Shown: positions 36,146 to 45,562 of the stretch, in pieces
Position numbering within the stretch: the first letter of the stretch is position 1
Layout of the letters: each line of letters starts with the position of its first letter
Origin: Rhodoglobus sp046155245
GTDB taxonomy: Bacteria > Actinomycetota > Actinomycetes > Actinomycetales > Microbacteriaceae
Length of the DNA stretch: 64,000 nucleotides
NCBI GenBank assembly: GCA_046155245.1
Contig: JBJXDR010000113.1
Location: forward strand, 5,838 to 69,837
Direction: 5' to 3'
Notes under the pieces: generated by a model
Database searches by the model: none
What the model was told of the DNA's origin: nothing
Seen by the model: the letters and a program-made list of their open reading frames with translations, nothing else
Made by a program: the position numbers and the translations under genes

Positions 36146-36189
36146 GTGCTACCGCGTGCAGTGCTACCGCGTGCAGTGCTACTGCGTGA
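36146..36189. repeat. Three tandem 15-bp repeats
   Basis: Two perfect copies of GTGCTACCGCGTGCA (36146-36160, 36161-36175) and a third, diverged copy (36176-36189) span the gap between the Nif3 gene and the coiled-coil gene. The third overlaps the last codons and stop of Nif3. Confidence 0.85.
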
Positions 36190-36997
36190 CCGTGAAATCC
36201 CACGGGTCGGTTCTCAGGTCGCTCACCGCGACGCTCACCCCGGGGAGGGCGCGGCGCAGTTCGCCTGCCGCGGCATCCAGCCAGAGCCATTCGCTCGCCC
36301 AGTGTGAGACGTCGATGAGCGCTGGTCCCCGCGAGAGGCGTGCGTTCTCGCGGGCCTCCGACGCCGGGTGGTGACGCAGGTCGCTCGTGATGTACACGTC
36401 GGCGCCCAGGACCGCCGGGTCGGAGAGCAGCGAGTCACCGGCACCCGCGCACAGCGCGACCGTCGAGACCGGGGCGTCGAATTCACCCGACACTCGGATG
36501 CCGGTGGCGGTCGCCGGCAGAATCTCACCGAGTGTTCGCGCTAGTCGCCCCAGCGTCGTCGGTGCCGCAAGACGCCCGATGCGACCAATGCCTCGCCCAG
36601 GATCCGGCCCAACAGCGAGCGGCGTCGTATCCACTAGGCCGAGTGCCATTGCCAGGGCTCCTGAGGTTCCGGTCTCCACGACATCGGCGTTCGTGTGGGC
36701 TGACAGCAGGGCAATATCTGCCCTGATCAGACGAGTCAGCACCGCGCCCTTGTACTTGTCGGCCGCGACGGAGGTCACCCCGCGCAAGAGTAGCGGGTGA
36801 TGCACCAGCAGAAGGTCCGCTCCGGATGCGACGGCCTCGTCGACCGTGTCGAGCACCGCGTCAACCGCGAGGAGGATGGATTCGACCGACGACTCGGGGT
36901 CCCCTGCGATCAGGCCGACAGCATCCCACGACTCTGCGCCGGCAACAGGCCAAAGTTGTTCGACCACCGCGGCGACATCGGCAAGGGTGGGTGACAT
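36179..36997 (-). CDS. Nif3-like dinuclear metal centre protein
   Basis: The product is 272 residues. Metal-binding landmarks are LLLVHHPLLLRG, LLSAHTNADV, and near the C-terminus DVSHWASEWLW with His and Glu. The family forms hexameric toroids with a di-metal site; some members are called GTP cyclohydrolase 1 type 2, but the physiological role is unsettled. It precedes the coiled-coil protein and RNase H in the same direction, as in mycobacteria (Rv2230c-Rv2228c). Confidence 0.92.
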   Translation of the reverse strand: MSPTLADVAAVVEQLWPVAGAESWDAVGLIAGDPESSVESILLAVDAVLDTVDEAVASGADLLLVHHPLLLRGVTSVAADKYKGAVLTRLIRADIALLSAHTNADVVETGTSGALAMALGLVDTTPLAVGPDPGRGIGRIGRLAAPTTLGRLARTLGEILPATATGIRVSGEFDAPVSTVALCAGAGDSLLSDPAVLGADVYITSDLRHHPASEARENARLSRGPALIDVSHWASEWLWLDAAAGELRRALPGVSVAVSDLRTDPWDFTVTQ

Positions 36998-37043
36998 GGG
37001 CTTCAGTCTATTTGGACCGCCCCTGACCGGCGCGCGTCACAAC

Positions 37044-39851
37044 TCAGAGTTTGGTCTGCTCCTGACGGCGGATTGCCGGCACGCCGATCACGATCGGCAG
37101 GAGGATGCCGAGCCCGAGGGCGACAAGGACTCCAAGGTCGGTTCCCGCGAGGTCGCTGTCCAGCGGCACCCCGAGCAACCCGAACAGGTAGCCCTGCCAT
37201 CCCAGCCACGTCACGGTCGCCGTTGTGAGGCCGAATCCGATGGCGCTGATCACGCTGAATCCGATGAGGTTGCCCCAGCGCACGGTCTCGTAGACACCGC
37301 CACGTCGCAGGAGCGATTCGCTCTCGAAGCGCCGATTACGAATCATCATCTCCGCCGCGAAGATTCCTGCCCAGGCAGCTGTCGGCACGGCTAGGGTGGT
37401 CGCCACGTCACGGAAGAGCTCGAGAATCCCCGTCACCGCAAAGCTCAGGACGAGCGCGATTACCGCCAGTAGCGCCGCGACGATGAGCACCGACCACTGC
37501 CGAGACACCCGCACGCCCACGGACTGGAGAGCAAACCCGCCCGAGTACATAGTGATGACGATGCCCGAGAGCAAACTCAGCACGGTGGCCGCGAGGAGAG
37601 GGATCGGGTACCACAGGGGCAGCATAAGGGCGAGAGTGTCGAGTGGCGACTGAACGAAGCCGCTGGCGATGCCCTTATCCGAGGCCGCGAGCAGTGCGCC
37701 ATATCCGATCAGCACGAAGCTCGGCAGCGTCGCCCCGATCGTCGACCAGAGCATGGATGCCGCGCCGCTCGAGTCCGGCCGCTGGTAGCGCGCCAGCTCT
37801 GCGCCGCTGTTGGCCCACACGAGTCCGACGAAACTGAATACCAGCACCGCACCGGTCACCGTCAGCACCCAGGGACCGTCGGGGATCGTGAGCGCGGCAG
37901 CGATATCCACGTACTGCGCCGTCATGACAATGAGGCCCACCACGAGTACCCCCGATAGCACTGTGAGCACGAGTTGGATTCGCGCGATCAGGTGGTAGCC
38001 CGCAAATGCGATGAGCACGGCGAGAACAAAGGCACCAGCGAGGGCGACGAGAAGCAGAAGCCGCTCCCCCATACCGCCATCCAGTTCCGCCCCGACCAAC
38101 ACCACGGCGACAGACGATGCGAGCAGCCAGAGCAGCACCGCGCCCCAGAATACGCGGGTCAGAAGCGCGAGAAGGGCCGGCACCACGTTGCCGACGACCC
38201 CGAACGTGGCGCGGGAGACGATCATCGTCGGCTGGCCGCTCCGCTTACCCGCGAGTGTGGATAGACCCAGCGGGATGAATGACAGTGCGACGCCCGCGAG
38301 CACCGAAACGATCGACTGGCGCAGGCTCATCCCTACAGCGAAAACCGCCGCCCCGAGCCCGAGGCTCAGAATGCTGGAGTTCGCGGCGAACCACATCCAG
38401 AAGAGGCGTGCCGCTCGCCCGACCCGGTGGTCGAGTGGAGTCGGCTCGACTCCACTGGCCTCGATGCTGAATGCCCGCTGACGAACGGGCTCGTTGTCGA
38501 TGAGAACGACCTCGTCTTCGGGAATACGCACTGTGGAGATGGGCCCAGACGGAGGCGAGATCACGGCTGCTCCCCCGACGAGGCCCGCGAACGCGCGGTC
38601 CGTGTCGTCCACGTCGTCGTCGAGTTCCTCGTCGTACGCGCGGTCGATGACAGAGATGGAGCCCGTGTCGAGCGGAACCCCCTGACTCGCCGTCACGGGG
38701 GTAGGTTCCTCGAACAGCGTCTGCGCCGCCGAGAATGGGCGACCGTCGTCGACGTCGGGGCGAATGTCTTCGTCAGCGGGCCCCGTGAGCAGGTCGTCGA
38801 AGCTAGAGGAGGATGCCGGCTGGCCGGTCTCGTCTTCGACGACCTCAGCCTCGATGACCTCCTCGTAGTCGGGGATCGGCTCGACGGGAACGGGTGGATG
38901 CCCGGCAGCCTGTGACGGCAAAATGGGCGGGCCGCCCAGGGGCGGCGGTTCCACGAGCGGCGGCGGCTCGACCGGGAACACGATCGTGGGGGCCATCGGC
39001 TCTGGCTCGGAGTCGAGCAGCGCCTCGGGCTCCGCTTCCCATCCCACCTCAGGCTCACCGAGAGTAGACGCCCATCCGGGACTGGGCGGCGGAACCTCCC
39101 ATGCCGGCAGCACTGGCGGCGCGACCGGCGCCTCGGGTTCCTGAGGTTCCTGAGGCCCCTGAGGTTCCTGAGGCTCCTCAGGCTCGGGCTGTGCGGGCCA
39201 TTCGGCGACCGGCTGGTTGTCGACTGCAAATCGATCGACGGGCAGCGGGGGCACAGCGGGGGGCACAGCCGACGGCACAGCCAAGGGCATGTCAACCGCC
39301 CCCTGTGCCTTGAGCTGCGCCTCAAGCTGCTCGATCGCGCTGAGGGTGCCGCCGCCCGTAGCAAGTCCCGCCTGCTCGAGCAAGCTGAGGAGTTCCGGAT
39401 CGCGCACCGTCGGTTCCGGCGGGCCCTCGGGAAGATCGACCGCCTGCGAGGGATCAGGCGCGGGGAGCGAACTCCACGCGGGTAGCTCGGCAACGGGCGC
39501 CGGCGGTTCCGGCGCACGGCGCTCGTCGGTCGGTGGCGGCTCGGCAGGAATCTCGTGTACAACAGGAATCTCGTGAACGACCGGGTTTTCGGGCTCGACG
39601 TGGTCGTCGTCGTTGCCGAATGACTCCGGCTCGCGGATGCTCGACCCGACGATGGGGATCGAACCCGACGACAACCTTCCCAAGTCGGCCGCGAGGGCGT
39701 TCGCGAGTTCATCGTCGTCGTGCTCGGACTGTTCGGCCGAGCCCACGGGAACGCTTCCAGTGGGCGGCGTGAAGGTCGACCTGCGGGGACCGGGCGTGGC
39801 GACGTTCGGTTCGAATGAGGTTTCGTCAAAAACCTCGTCGTCGCTTGCCAT
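37044..39851 (-). CDS. NCS1-family (cytosine/purine) permease with ~460-residue acidic N-terminal extension
   Basis: The product is 935 residues. The C-terminal ~440 residues are a 12-TM NCS1 transporter (FWMWFAANSSILSLGLGAAVF as the first helix, split by the family N, then GQPTMIVSRATFG and YSGGFALQSVG). The family imports cytosine, purines, allantoin or thiamine with H+ or Na+. Before it lie ~460 residues that are Pro/Glu/Asp-rich and probably disordered, with repeats PVVHEI (x2) and EPQ/GPQ units near 39130-39180. Normal NCS1 proteins are 400-500 residues. There is no break between the parts: the first TM follows directly in frame. The extension is unexplained. Confidence 0.87.
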   Translation of the reverse strand: MASDDEVFDETSFEPNVATPGPRRSTFTPPTGSVPVGSAEQSEHDDDELANALAADLGRLSSGSIPIVGSSIREPESFGNDDDHVEPENPVVHEIPVVHEIPAEPPPTDERRAPEPPAPVAELPAWSSLPAPDPSQAVDLPEGPPEPTVRDPELLSLLEQAGLATGGGTLSAIEQLEAQLKAQGAVDMPLAVPSAVPPAVPPLPVDRFAVDNQPVAEWPAQPEPEEPQEPQGPQEPQEPEAPVAPPVLPAWEVPPPSPGWASTLGEPEVGWEAEPEALLDSEPEPMAPTIVFPVEPPPLVEPPPLGGPPILPSQAAGHPPVPVEPIPDYEEVIEAEVVEDETGQPASSSSFDDLLTGPADEDIRPDVDDGRPFSAAQTLFEEPTPVTASQGVPLDTGSISVIDRAYDEELDDDVDDTDRAFAGLVGGAAVISPPSGPISTVRIPEDEVVLIDNEPVRQRAFSIEASGVEPTPLDHRVGRAARLFWMWFAANSSILSLGLGAAVFAVGMSLRQSIVSVLAGVALSFIPLGLSTLAGKRSGQPTMIVSRATFGVVGNVVPALLALLTRVFWGAVLLWLLASSVAVVLVGAELDGGMGERLLLLVALAGAFVLAVLIAFAGYHLIARIQLVLTVLSGVLVVGLIVMTAQYVDIAAALTIPDGPWVLTVTGAVLVFSFVGLVWANSGAELARYQRPDSSGAASMLWSTIGATLPSFVLIGYGALLAASDKGIASGFVQSPLDTLALMLPLWYPIPLLAATVLSLLSGIVITMYSGGFALQSVGVRVSRQWSVLIVAALLAVIALVLSFAVTGILELFRDVATTLAVPTAAWAGIFAAEMMIRNRRFESESLLRRGGVYETVRWGNLIGFSVISAIGFGLTTATVTWLGWQGYLFGLLGVPLDSDLAGTDLGVLVALGLGILLPIVIGVPAIRRQEQTKL

Positions 39852-39860
39852 GCAGAAATA

Positions 39861-40778
39861 CTACGGTGACTGGTCCCATGAGCGCGGTTGCCGAGCCGTG
39901 GCGAGCACAGTTACCGCGCCGAGAATGAGCGCCAATCCGACCCACCCGAGGGGTGCGAGGCGCTCACCCACGACCGCGACCGCGAGGATCGTCGCAACCA
40001 CGGGCTCCAAAAAAGTGATGGTCGTCGCGGTGCTGCTGCGGAGGGTGCGCATCCCGATGCCGAACAGCAGGTAGGCCAGGAACATAGGCCCGAGGGCAAG
40101 GTAGAGCGTGATTCCGGTGGTCTGCGGTGACTGGAACAGCGGCGCGCCCAGCACGAGGAATACGGGCAGCAGGGCTACCGCGCCCACACCGAACATGCCG
40201 CCCATTACGCCGCGGGGCGATTGACCTGAGCCGATCGCGCGACTCGATGCGTAGGTGTAGAGGGCATACGCGAGCCCCGCTATGACCCCGAGGCCGATGC
40301 CGATGAGGATCTCGGAGCCGCCGCCCGACGCAGCCCGATCACTGCCGACCGCCAGCAGCACGACGCCGACGATCGCGACAGCTGTACACGCGGCCCATCG
40401 CGCGGAGAGCCGTCGGCGTTCGACGATCCATTCGATCAGCGCGGCGAACACGGGCCCCGTGCCCAGAGAGACCACGTTGCCGATCGCCACGCCCGCGAGA
40501 TTCATCGACGTGTAGAACGCAAGCGGATACACGAAAACGCCGGCGGCCCCGATCAGCAGCCAGCGACGACTTGCCGCGTTGCGAAGCGCCGCAACCGAAC
40601 CACGGGCGGAGACTGCGAAGAGGAGCGCGCCGCCGAGGGTCATGGTGCTGGCCCCGACGGCCAGCGGGCTGACCGCGCCGGGCAGGAAGCTCGCCGCAGT
40701 GCCGGTCGTGCCCCAGAGTAGCGATGAGAGTACGAGCGCCCAGGCACCCGACGACTGGAAACCCGAACTGCTATCCAC
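39861..40778 (-). CDS. EamA/DMT-family transporter
   Basis: The product is 305 residues with a GTG start. It has ten hydrophobic segments in two five-helix halves, each with the EamA pattern (ALVLSSLLWGTTGTAASFL near the start; FLEPVVATILAVAVVGE in the second half). Drug/metabolite transporters usually export amino acids or other metabolites. The substrate cannot be told. It is 9 bp upstream of the permease gene and reads the same way. The 225 bp before it, to 41003, hold no gene I can support. Confidence 0.9.
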   Translation of the reverse strand: MDSSSGFQSSGAWALVLSSLLWGTTGTAASFLPGAVSPLAVGASTMTLGGALLFAVSARGSVAALRNAASRRWLLIGAAGVFVYPLAFYTSMNLAGVAIGNVVSLGTGPVFAALIEWIVERRRLSARWAACTAVAIVGVVLLAVGSDRAASGGGSEILIGIGLGVIAGLAYALYTYASSRAIGSGQSPRGVMGGMFGVGAVALLPVFLVLGAPLFQSPQTTGITLYLALGPMFLAYLLFGIGMRTLRSSTATTITFLEPVVATILAVAVVGERLAPLGWVGLALILGAVTVLATARQPRSWDQSP

Positions 40779-41003
40779 TCAACGAGGCTAGCGGCCCCAC
40801 TCTGTTTGTCATGCGCGCACGAGTCCCCGTCATTCTGAGCACGACATACTACGAGCACGACCCGGACTTCGGCACGGAGGATGCCCGTGGCCGCGAGCCA
40901 GGCCTCGGAGCCTCCGACGAGACGGGTAACTACGACCGGGCACCCGGGCTGCTTATGGCGGGGATCGCGGCGCGCGCGGCCATCTCGTCCCGCGGGTACG
41001 GCT

Positions 41004-41372
41004 CTAGAAGAAAAGCGCGACGATCAGCGCGACGAACACGCCCACGAAGATCAGAGGCGTGACGAATTTCGCAACCCAGAGCCACCGGGCTGACGCCGCG
41101 ATCCGCGCTGCTACCGCCGATGAGCCGGCGCCCCGAAGGTCGCGACCGGCGGCCTCGGCCTCGCTCGCCGCCGAGAACTGGGCCAGCACGCCGAGCACGC
41201 CCGATGCCAGAAGGATTCCCGCTGTGGCGATGCGCACCGGCAGGTCCGCATCGGCCAACCCGAAGATGAGCAGCAGGATGGAGAACCCGAGCAACGCGGT
41301 CGGAGCGAGCTGCGAGAGGATCAGGTCACGGCGGGCGCGATTCCAGACGGCGATGAGTTCTGACTGCGACAC
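41004..41372 (-). CDS. Small membrane protein, unknown function
   Basis: The product is 122 residues using the GTG at 41372, which has a GGGGAGG site upstream. The longer frame reads back through the tRNA gene and cannot be real. The protein has a cytoplasmic N-terminal helix (SELIAVWNRARRDLILSQ), two TM segments (about 22-70), a charged loop and a C-terminal TM ending in VALFF. No family recognised. Confidence 0.8.
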   Translation of the reverse strand: MSQSELIAVWNRARRDLILSQLAPTALLGFSILLLIFGLADADLPVRIATAGILLASGVLGVLAQFSAASEAEAAGRDLRGAGSSAVAARIAASARWLWVAKFVTPLIFVGVFVALIVALFF

Positions 41373-41391
41373 GATTGTCCTCCCCGTCTCG

Positions 41392-41464
41392 TGGGCCCTA
41401 CCGGGCTCGAACCGATGACATCCACGGTGTAAACGTGGCGCTCTACCAACTGAGCTAAAGGCCC
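41392..41464 (-). tRNA. tRNA-Val (UAC)
   Basis: Read on the - strand, a 7-bp acceptor stem (GGGCCTT/AGGGCCC) is followed by D arm AGCTCAGTTGGTAGAGC. The anticodon arm CCACG-TTTACAC-CGTGG has anticodon TAC, and the T arm is ATCGG-TTCGAGC-CCGGT with discriminator A. CCA is not encoded. It decodes GUA. It lies between two divergently placed membrane-protein genes. Confidence 0.97.
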
Positions 41465-41517
41465 GTCGCCCGGCATGGCGGGACAACGCGTGTCAATGGT
41501 ACAGGCATACTTCCGCC

Positions 41518-42183
41518 ATGGCTGCTGCTCCCCCCTCGTTACCCCAGCCCGAGACCGAGCATCGCTTTCCTGTCTTCGTTGCAGCAGCGATCGCTCTCAC
41601 ACTCTTTGCGATGCTCCCCAGCGAAGTTCAGTTCCTGCCGAACTGGCTTGTGCCTTCGATCGCGGCCGTCGTGCTCATCCCTCTTATTGCCATCAACCCG
41701 CGCCGTCTCAACAACGAGACCAGATGGTCGCGGTGGATCGGGATCGGCTTCGCACTCGGACTGACCGCCGTCAACCAGGTCTACGTCGTGTTGCTCGTGA
41801 TCGAGCTGATCTCGGGTCAGGCCCGCGGGCCCATCGTGCTCATCACCGCGCTCTACGTCTGGATCACCAACATCATTGCGTTCTCACTGGTGTACTGGGA
41901 ACTCGACCGCGGCGGGCCGGTCGCCCGGCGGGTAGAGGGAGTCAATGACAACGCGCGGCAGGACTTCCGATTCCCGCAACAGGACAACCCGGCCGGAGTC
42001 GAAGGCTGGCAGACTGCCTACCCCGACTATGCCTACCTGTCGATGACCAACATGATGGCCTTCAGCCCCACTGACGCCATGCCCCTGACTATTCGAGCCA
42101 AGGGGCTCATGGCCTACCAGGCTTTCACGGGCTTTGTGTTGCTCGCCCTCGTGATCTCGCGGGCCGTCAACATCCTCACGTGA
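41518..42183 (+). CDS. DUF1345-like membrane protein
   Basis: The product is 221 residues with five to six TM segments (about 18-38, 42-58, 74-100, 106-126, 195-218). The C-terminal YAYLSMTNMMAFSPTDAMP, then TIRAKGLMAYQAFTGF, resembles the conserved end of DUF1345 and ion-channel-like small membrane proteins, which have a similar FSxTD motif between the last helices. The function is not known. It is convergent with ahpE. Confidence 0.75.
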   Translation: MAAAPPSLPQPETEHRFPVFVAAAIALTLFAMLPSEVQFLPNWLVPSIAAVVLIPLIAINPRRLNNETRWSRWIGIGFALGLTAVNQVYVVLLVIELISGQARGPIVLITALYVWITNIIAFSLVYWELDRGGPVARRVEGVNDNARQDFRFPQQDNPAGVEGWQTAYPDYAYLSMTNMMAFSPTDAMPLTIRAKGLMAYQAFTGFVLLALVISRAVNILT

Positions 42184-42206
42184 GACTCTCGGTGAGCCAG
42201 GCGGGA

Positions 42207-42689
42207 TTAGACGCGCGCCGACTTCAGGTCGCGCAGCGCCGCGGTGTACTCCTCGAGCGACCGCGCCTGACCTGGCGCCGTGGTGAAGCTGGCCCGGATG
42301 ACCCCGTCGATGTCGATGAGGAAGGTCGCGCGGTTCGCGAAACCCTTCTCCTCGACAAACACGCCGTATTCCTTTGCGACCGCGCCGTGCGGCCAGAAGT
42401 CTGCGAGCAAAGTGAAGTCATAACCTTCGTGCTCAGCCCACGCCCGCAGACTCGCCTTGGAGTCCACGGAGATGCCGATGAGCTCGACACCGTCGTCGGT
42501 GAAGAGCGTGAGGTTGTCGCGCAGCTCGCAGAGTTCGGTCGTGCACGTGCTCGAAAACGCGAGTGGGAAGAATACGAGAGCGACCGCTCGCTTGCCCCTG
42601 AATTCGCTCAGGCGGATGTGCTCACCGAACTGATTCGGGAGTTCGAAGTCGGGCGCGGTGATGTCATTGATAAGAGCCACGAGGGGCAA
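42207..42689 (-). CDS. ahpE: Peroxiredoxin, AhpE-like
   Basis: The product is 160 residues with a TTG start; GTG three codons in is equally plausible. Peroxidatic site FFPLAFSSTCTTELCELRD carries Cys near residue 49 and a second Cys five residues later. WPHGAVAKEYGVF and a FANRATFLID strand match AhpE (Rv2238c), which stands near aceE in mycobacteria as here. It reduces hydroperoxides or peroxynitrite. Mycobacterial AhpE is one-Cys. The extra Cys at +5 is the spacing used by PrxQ/BCP enzymes, so an intramolecular disulfide is possible. It is divergent from aceE. Confidence 0.9.
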   Translation of the reverse strand: MPLVALINDITAPDFELPNQFGEHIRLSEFRGKRAVALVFFPLAFSSTCTTELCELRDNLTLFTDDGVELIGISVDSKASLRAWAEHEGYDFTLLADFWPHGAVAKEYGVFVEEKGFANRATFLIDIDGVIRASFTTAPGQARSLEEYTAALRDLKSARV

Positions 42690-42819
42690 TTGTACGCCCG
42701 TTCCAGACAGTACCTATCCCACAACTAGAATCGACAGGCGTAGTCGATCACGGCACGTTCTGCACATTCGTCGTAACCCGGCGGGCGTGGAAGTTATCTC
42801 TCTACAAGACAAGAGGTCA

Positions 42820-45549
42820 ATGGTGACGGTAAACGATCAGGACCCCTATTCGGTGCATCACACCGATCAGGATCCGGAGGAGACAGCGGAGTGGCGTGAG
42901 TCGCTCTCCAGCCTCGTGGCCACCCACGGGCACGGCCGCGGTCGCGAGATCATGCTGAGCCTTCTCAAGCACTCCAAAGACCTCCACCTCGGTGTTCCCA
43001 TGGTGCCGACGACCGACTACATCAACACGATTGCCCCGGAGAACGAGCCAGAGTTCCCCGGCAACGAGGAGATCGAGCGTCGCTACCGCGCGTGGATCCG
43101 CTGGAACGCCGCGATCACCGTGCACCGGGCACAGCGACCCGGGATCGGAGTCGGTGGTCATATCTCGACCTACGCGTCATCCGCCGCCCTCTACGAGGTT
43201 GGCCACAACCACTTCTTCCGTGGCGCGGACCACCCCGGTGGCGGCGACCAGATCTTCTATCAGGGTCACGCCTCCCCCGGTATGTATGCTCGCGCCTACC
43301 TCGAGGGTCGCCTGAGCGAAGACCAGCTCAAGGGCTTCCGTCAGGAGAAATCCCGGTGGCCCAACGGCCTGTCGAGCTACCCCCACCCCCGACTCATGCC
43401 GGACTTCTGGCAGTTCCCGACGGTCTCGATGGGGCTGGGCCCGATCAACGCGATCTACCAGGCCCAATCCAACCGCTACCTCACCAATCGCGGTATCAAG
43501 GATGCGAGCGACCAGCAGGTCTGGGCGTTCTTGGGCGACGGCGAGATGGACGAGGTCGAGAGTCGCGGCGCACTCCAGTGGGCCGCCAACGAGGGACTCG
43601 ACAACCTGAACTTCGTCATCAACTGCAACCTCCAGCGCCTCGACGGTCCGGTGCGCGGCAACGGCAAGATCATCCAGGAGCTGGAGAGCTTCTTCCGCGG
43701 CGCCGGCTGGAACGTCATCAAGGTCATCTGGGGCCGAGAGTGGGACGAGTTGCTCGTCAGGGATCACGAGGGCGCTCTGCGCGATCTCATGAACCGCACG
43801 CCCGACGGCGACTACCAGACTTACAAGGCCGAGAACGGCGCCTACGTGCGTGAGAACTTCTTCGGCCGTGACCCGCGTACCCTCGCGATGGTCGAGGGCT
43901 ACACCGACGACCAACTCTGGGGGCTTAAGCGGGGCGGGCACGACTACCGCAAGGTATATGCGGCCTTCCGCGCGGCATCCGAGCACAAGGGGCAGCCGAC
44001 GGTCATCCTCGCGAAGACGGTCAAGGGCTACGGCCTGGGTCCGTCGTTCGAGGGCCGCAACGCGACACACCAGATGAAGAAGCTGACCCTCGACAACCTC
44101 AAGCAGTTCCGCGACGTCATGCAGATTCCGATCTCTGACGCGCAGCTCGACGCCGATCCGTACCAGCCGCCGTTCTACCACCCGGGCGATAACGACGAGG
44201 CAATCCAGTACCTGCAGGAGCGTCGTCGCGAACTCGGCGGCTACGTGCCGGAGCGACGCTCGAAGTACACCCAGATCGATCTGCCCGACAGCTCCGCCTA
44301 CGAGGTCGTGAAGAAGGGATCCGGAAAGCAGGAGATCGCGAGCACCATGGCCTTCGCGCGCCTGCTCAAGGATCTGCTGCGCGACAAGGGCCTCGGTCAC
44401 CGGATCGTGCCGATCATCCCGGATGAGGCGCGCACCTTCGGAATGGATGCCTACTTTCCGACCGCGAAGATCTACAACCCCGCGGGCCAGCAGTACACCT
44501 CCGTCGACCGCGAGCAGCTTCTCGCCTACAAGGAGAGCCCGCAGGGTCAGATCATCCACGTCGGCATCAATGAGGCAGGCGCGTTCGCTGCATTCACTGC
44601 GGCCGGAACCCAGTACGCGACCAACGGCGAGCCGCTGATTCCCGTGTACGTGTTCTACTCGATGTTCGGTTTCCAGCGCACCGGTGACGCGATGTGGGCG
44701 GCCGGCGACCAGATGGCGCGCGGCTTCATCATGGGCGCGACCGCGGGGCGCACGACGCTCACCGGCGAGGGACTGCAGCACGCCGACGGCCACTCGCTGC
44801 TGCTCGCGTCGACCAACCCGGCGGTGATCACGTACGACGCTGCCTACGGGTATGAGCTCGGGCACATCGTGCACGCGGGACTCGACCGCATGTACGGGGG
44901 CACGCACCCGAACCCCAACGTCATGTACTACTTGACCCTCTACAACGAGCCGATCGTGCAGCCTGCCGAGCCGGAGAACCTCGATGTCGACGGCGTGCTT
45001 CGCGGCATTTACCACCTCGCGACCGCTCAGGTGCAGGGCCCACGCGCCCAGTTGCTCGCGTCGGGTGTCGCGGTGCCCTGGGCTCTCGAGGCCCAGCACC
45101 TTCTCGCGCAGGACTGGGGCGTTTCTGCGGATGTCTGGTCGGTCACATCCTGGACCGAGCTGCGTCGTGACGGCCTTGCCGCCGAGGAGCACAACTTCCT
45201 CAACCCGAGCGCCGAGCCCCGCGTGCCCTACGTCACGCACAAGCTCAGCGGATCCGACGGTCCGTTCATCGCGGTGACCGACTTCATGCACGCCGTACCC
45301 GATCAGATCCGGCAGTTCGTCCCCGGTGACTTCGCGACGCTTGGAGCCGACGACTTCGGCTTCTCCGATACGAGGGCTGCCGCCCGACGCTACTTCAAGA
45401 TCGACGGACCGTCGCTCGTGGTACGCACCCTCGAAGCTCTTGCCAAGCGCGGCCTTGTCGACCGAGCAGTGATCGGGCAGGCGATCGAGAAGTACAGCCT
45501 GCTGGATGTGACCGCGGGCACCACCGGATCGGCCGGCGGCGAGAGCTAG
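42820..45549 (+). CDS. aceE: Pyruvate dehydrogenase E1, homodimeric
   Basis: The product is 909 residues from ATG 42820 behind AAGAGG. The thiamine-diphosphate motif GDGEMDE...INCN begins near residue 239. ATHGHGRGREIM, GHISTYASSAALYEVG and the C-terminal transketolase-like half are as in AceE. It decarboxylates pyruvate and passes the acetyl group to the E2 lipoyl domain of the pyruvate dehydrogenase complex. It lies 13 bp before the FasR-like regulator and the fatty-acid synthesis genes, linking acetyl-CoA production with its use, an order conserved in actinobacteria. Confidence 0.97.
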   Translation: MVTVNDQDPYSVHHTDQDPEETAEWRESLSSLVATHGHGRGREIMLSLLKHSKDLHLGVPMVPTTDYINTIAPENEPEFPGNEEIERRYRAWIRWNAAITVHRAQRPGIGVGGHISTYASSAALYEVGHNHFFRGADHPGGGDQIFYQGHASPGMYARAYLEGRLSEDQLKGFRQEKSRWPNGLSSYPHPRLMPDFWQFPTVSMGLGPINAIYQAQSNRYLTNRGIKDASDQQVWAFLGDGEMDEVESRGALQWAANEGLDNLNFVINCNLQRLDGPVRGNGKIIQELESFFRGAGWNVIKVIWGREWDELLVRDHEGALRDLMNRTPDGDYQTYKAENGAYVRENFFGRDPRTLAMVEGYTDDQLWGLKRGGHDYRKVYAAFRAASEHKGQPTVILAKTVKGYGLGPSFEGRNATHQMKKLTLDNLKQFRDVMQIPISDAQLDADPYQPPFYHPGDNDEAIQYLQERRRELGGYVPERRSKYTQIDLPDSSAYEVVKKGSGKQEIASTMAFARLLKDLLRDKGLGHRIVPIIPDEARTFGMDAYFPTAKIYNPAGQQYTSVDREQLLAYKESPQGQIIHVGINEAGAFAAFTAAGTQYATNGEPLIPVYVFYSMFGFQRTGDAMWAAGDQMARGFIMGATAGRTTLTGEGLQHADGHSLLLASTNPAVITYDAAYGYELGHIVHAGLDRMYGGTHPNPNVMYYLTLYNEPIVQPAEPENLDVDGVLRGIYHLATAQVQGPRAQLLASGVAVPWALEAQHLLAQDWGVSADVWSVTSWTELRRDGLAAEEHNFLNPSAEPRVPYVTHKLSGSDGPFIAVTDFMHAVPDQIRQFVPGDFATLGADDFGFSDTRAAARRYFKIDGPSLVVRTLEALAKRGLVDRAVIGQAIEKYSLLDVTAGTTGSAGGES

Positions 45550-45562
45550 GAGCCGACCTCCC

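Noticed and set aside
40809..41062. + strand frame starting MRARVPVILSTTYYEHD
   Set aside because: It overlaps the end of the - strand membrane-protein gene and becomes Arg-rich; no family or ribosome site.
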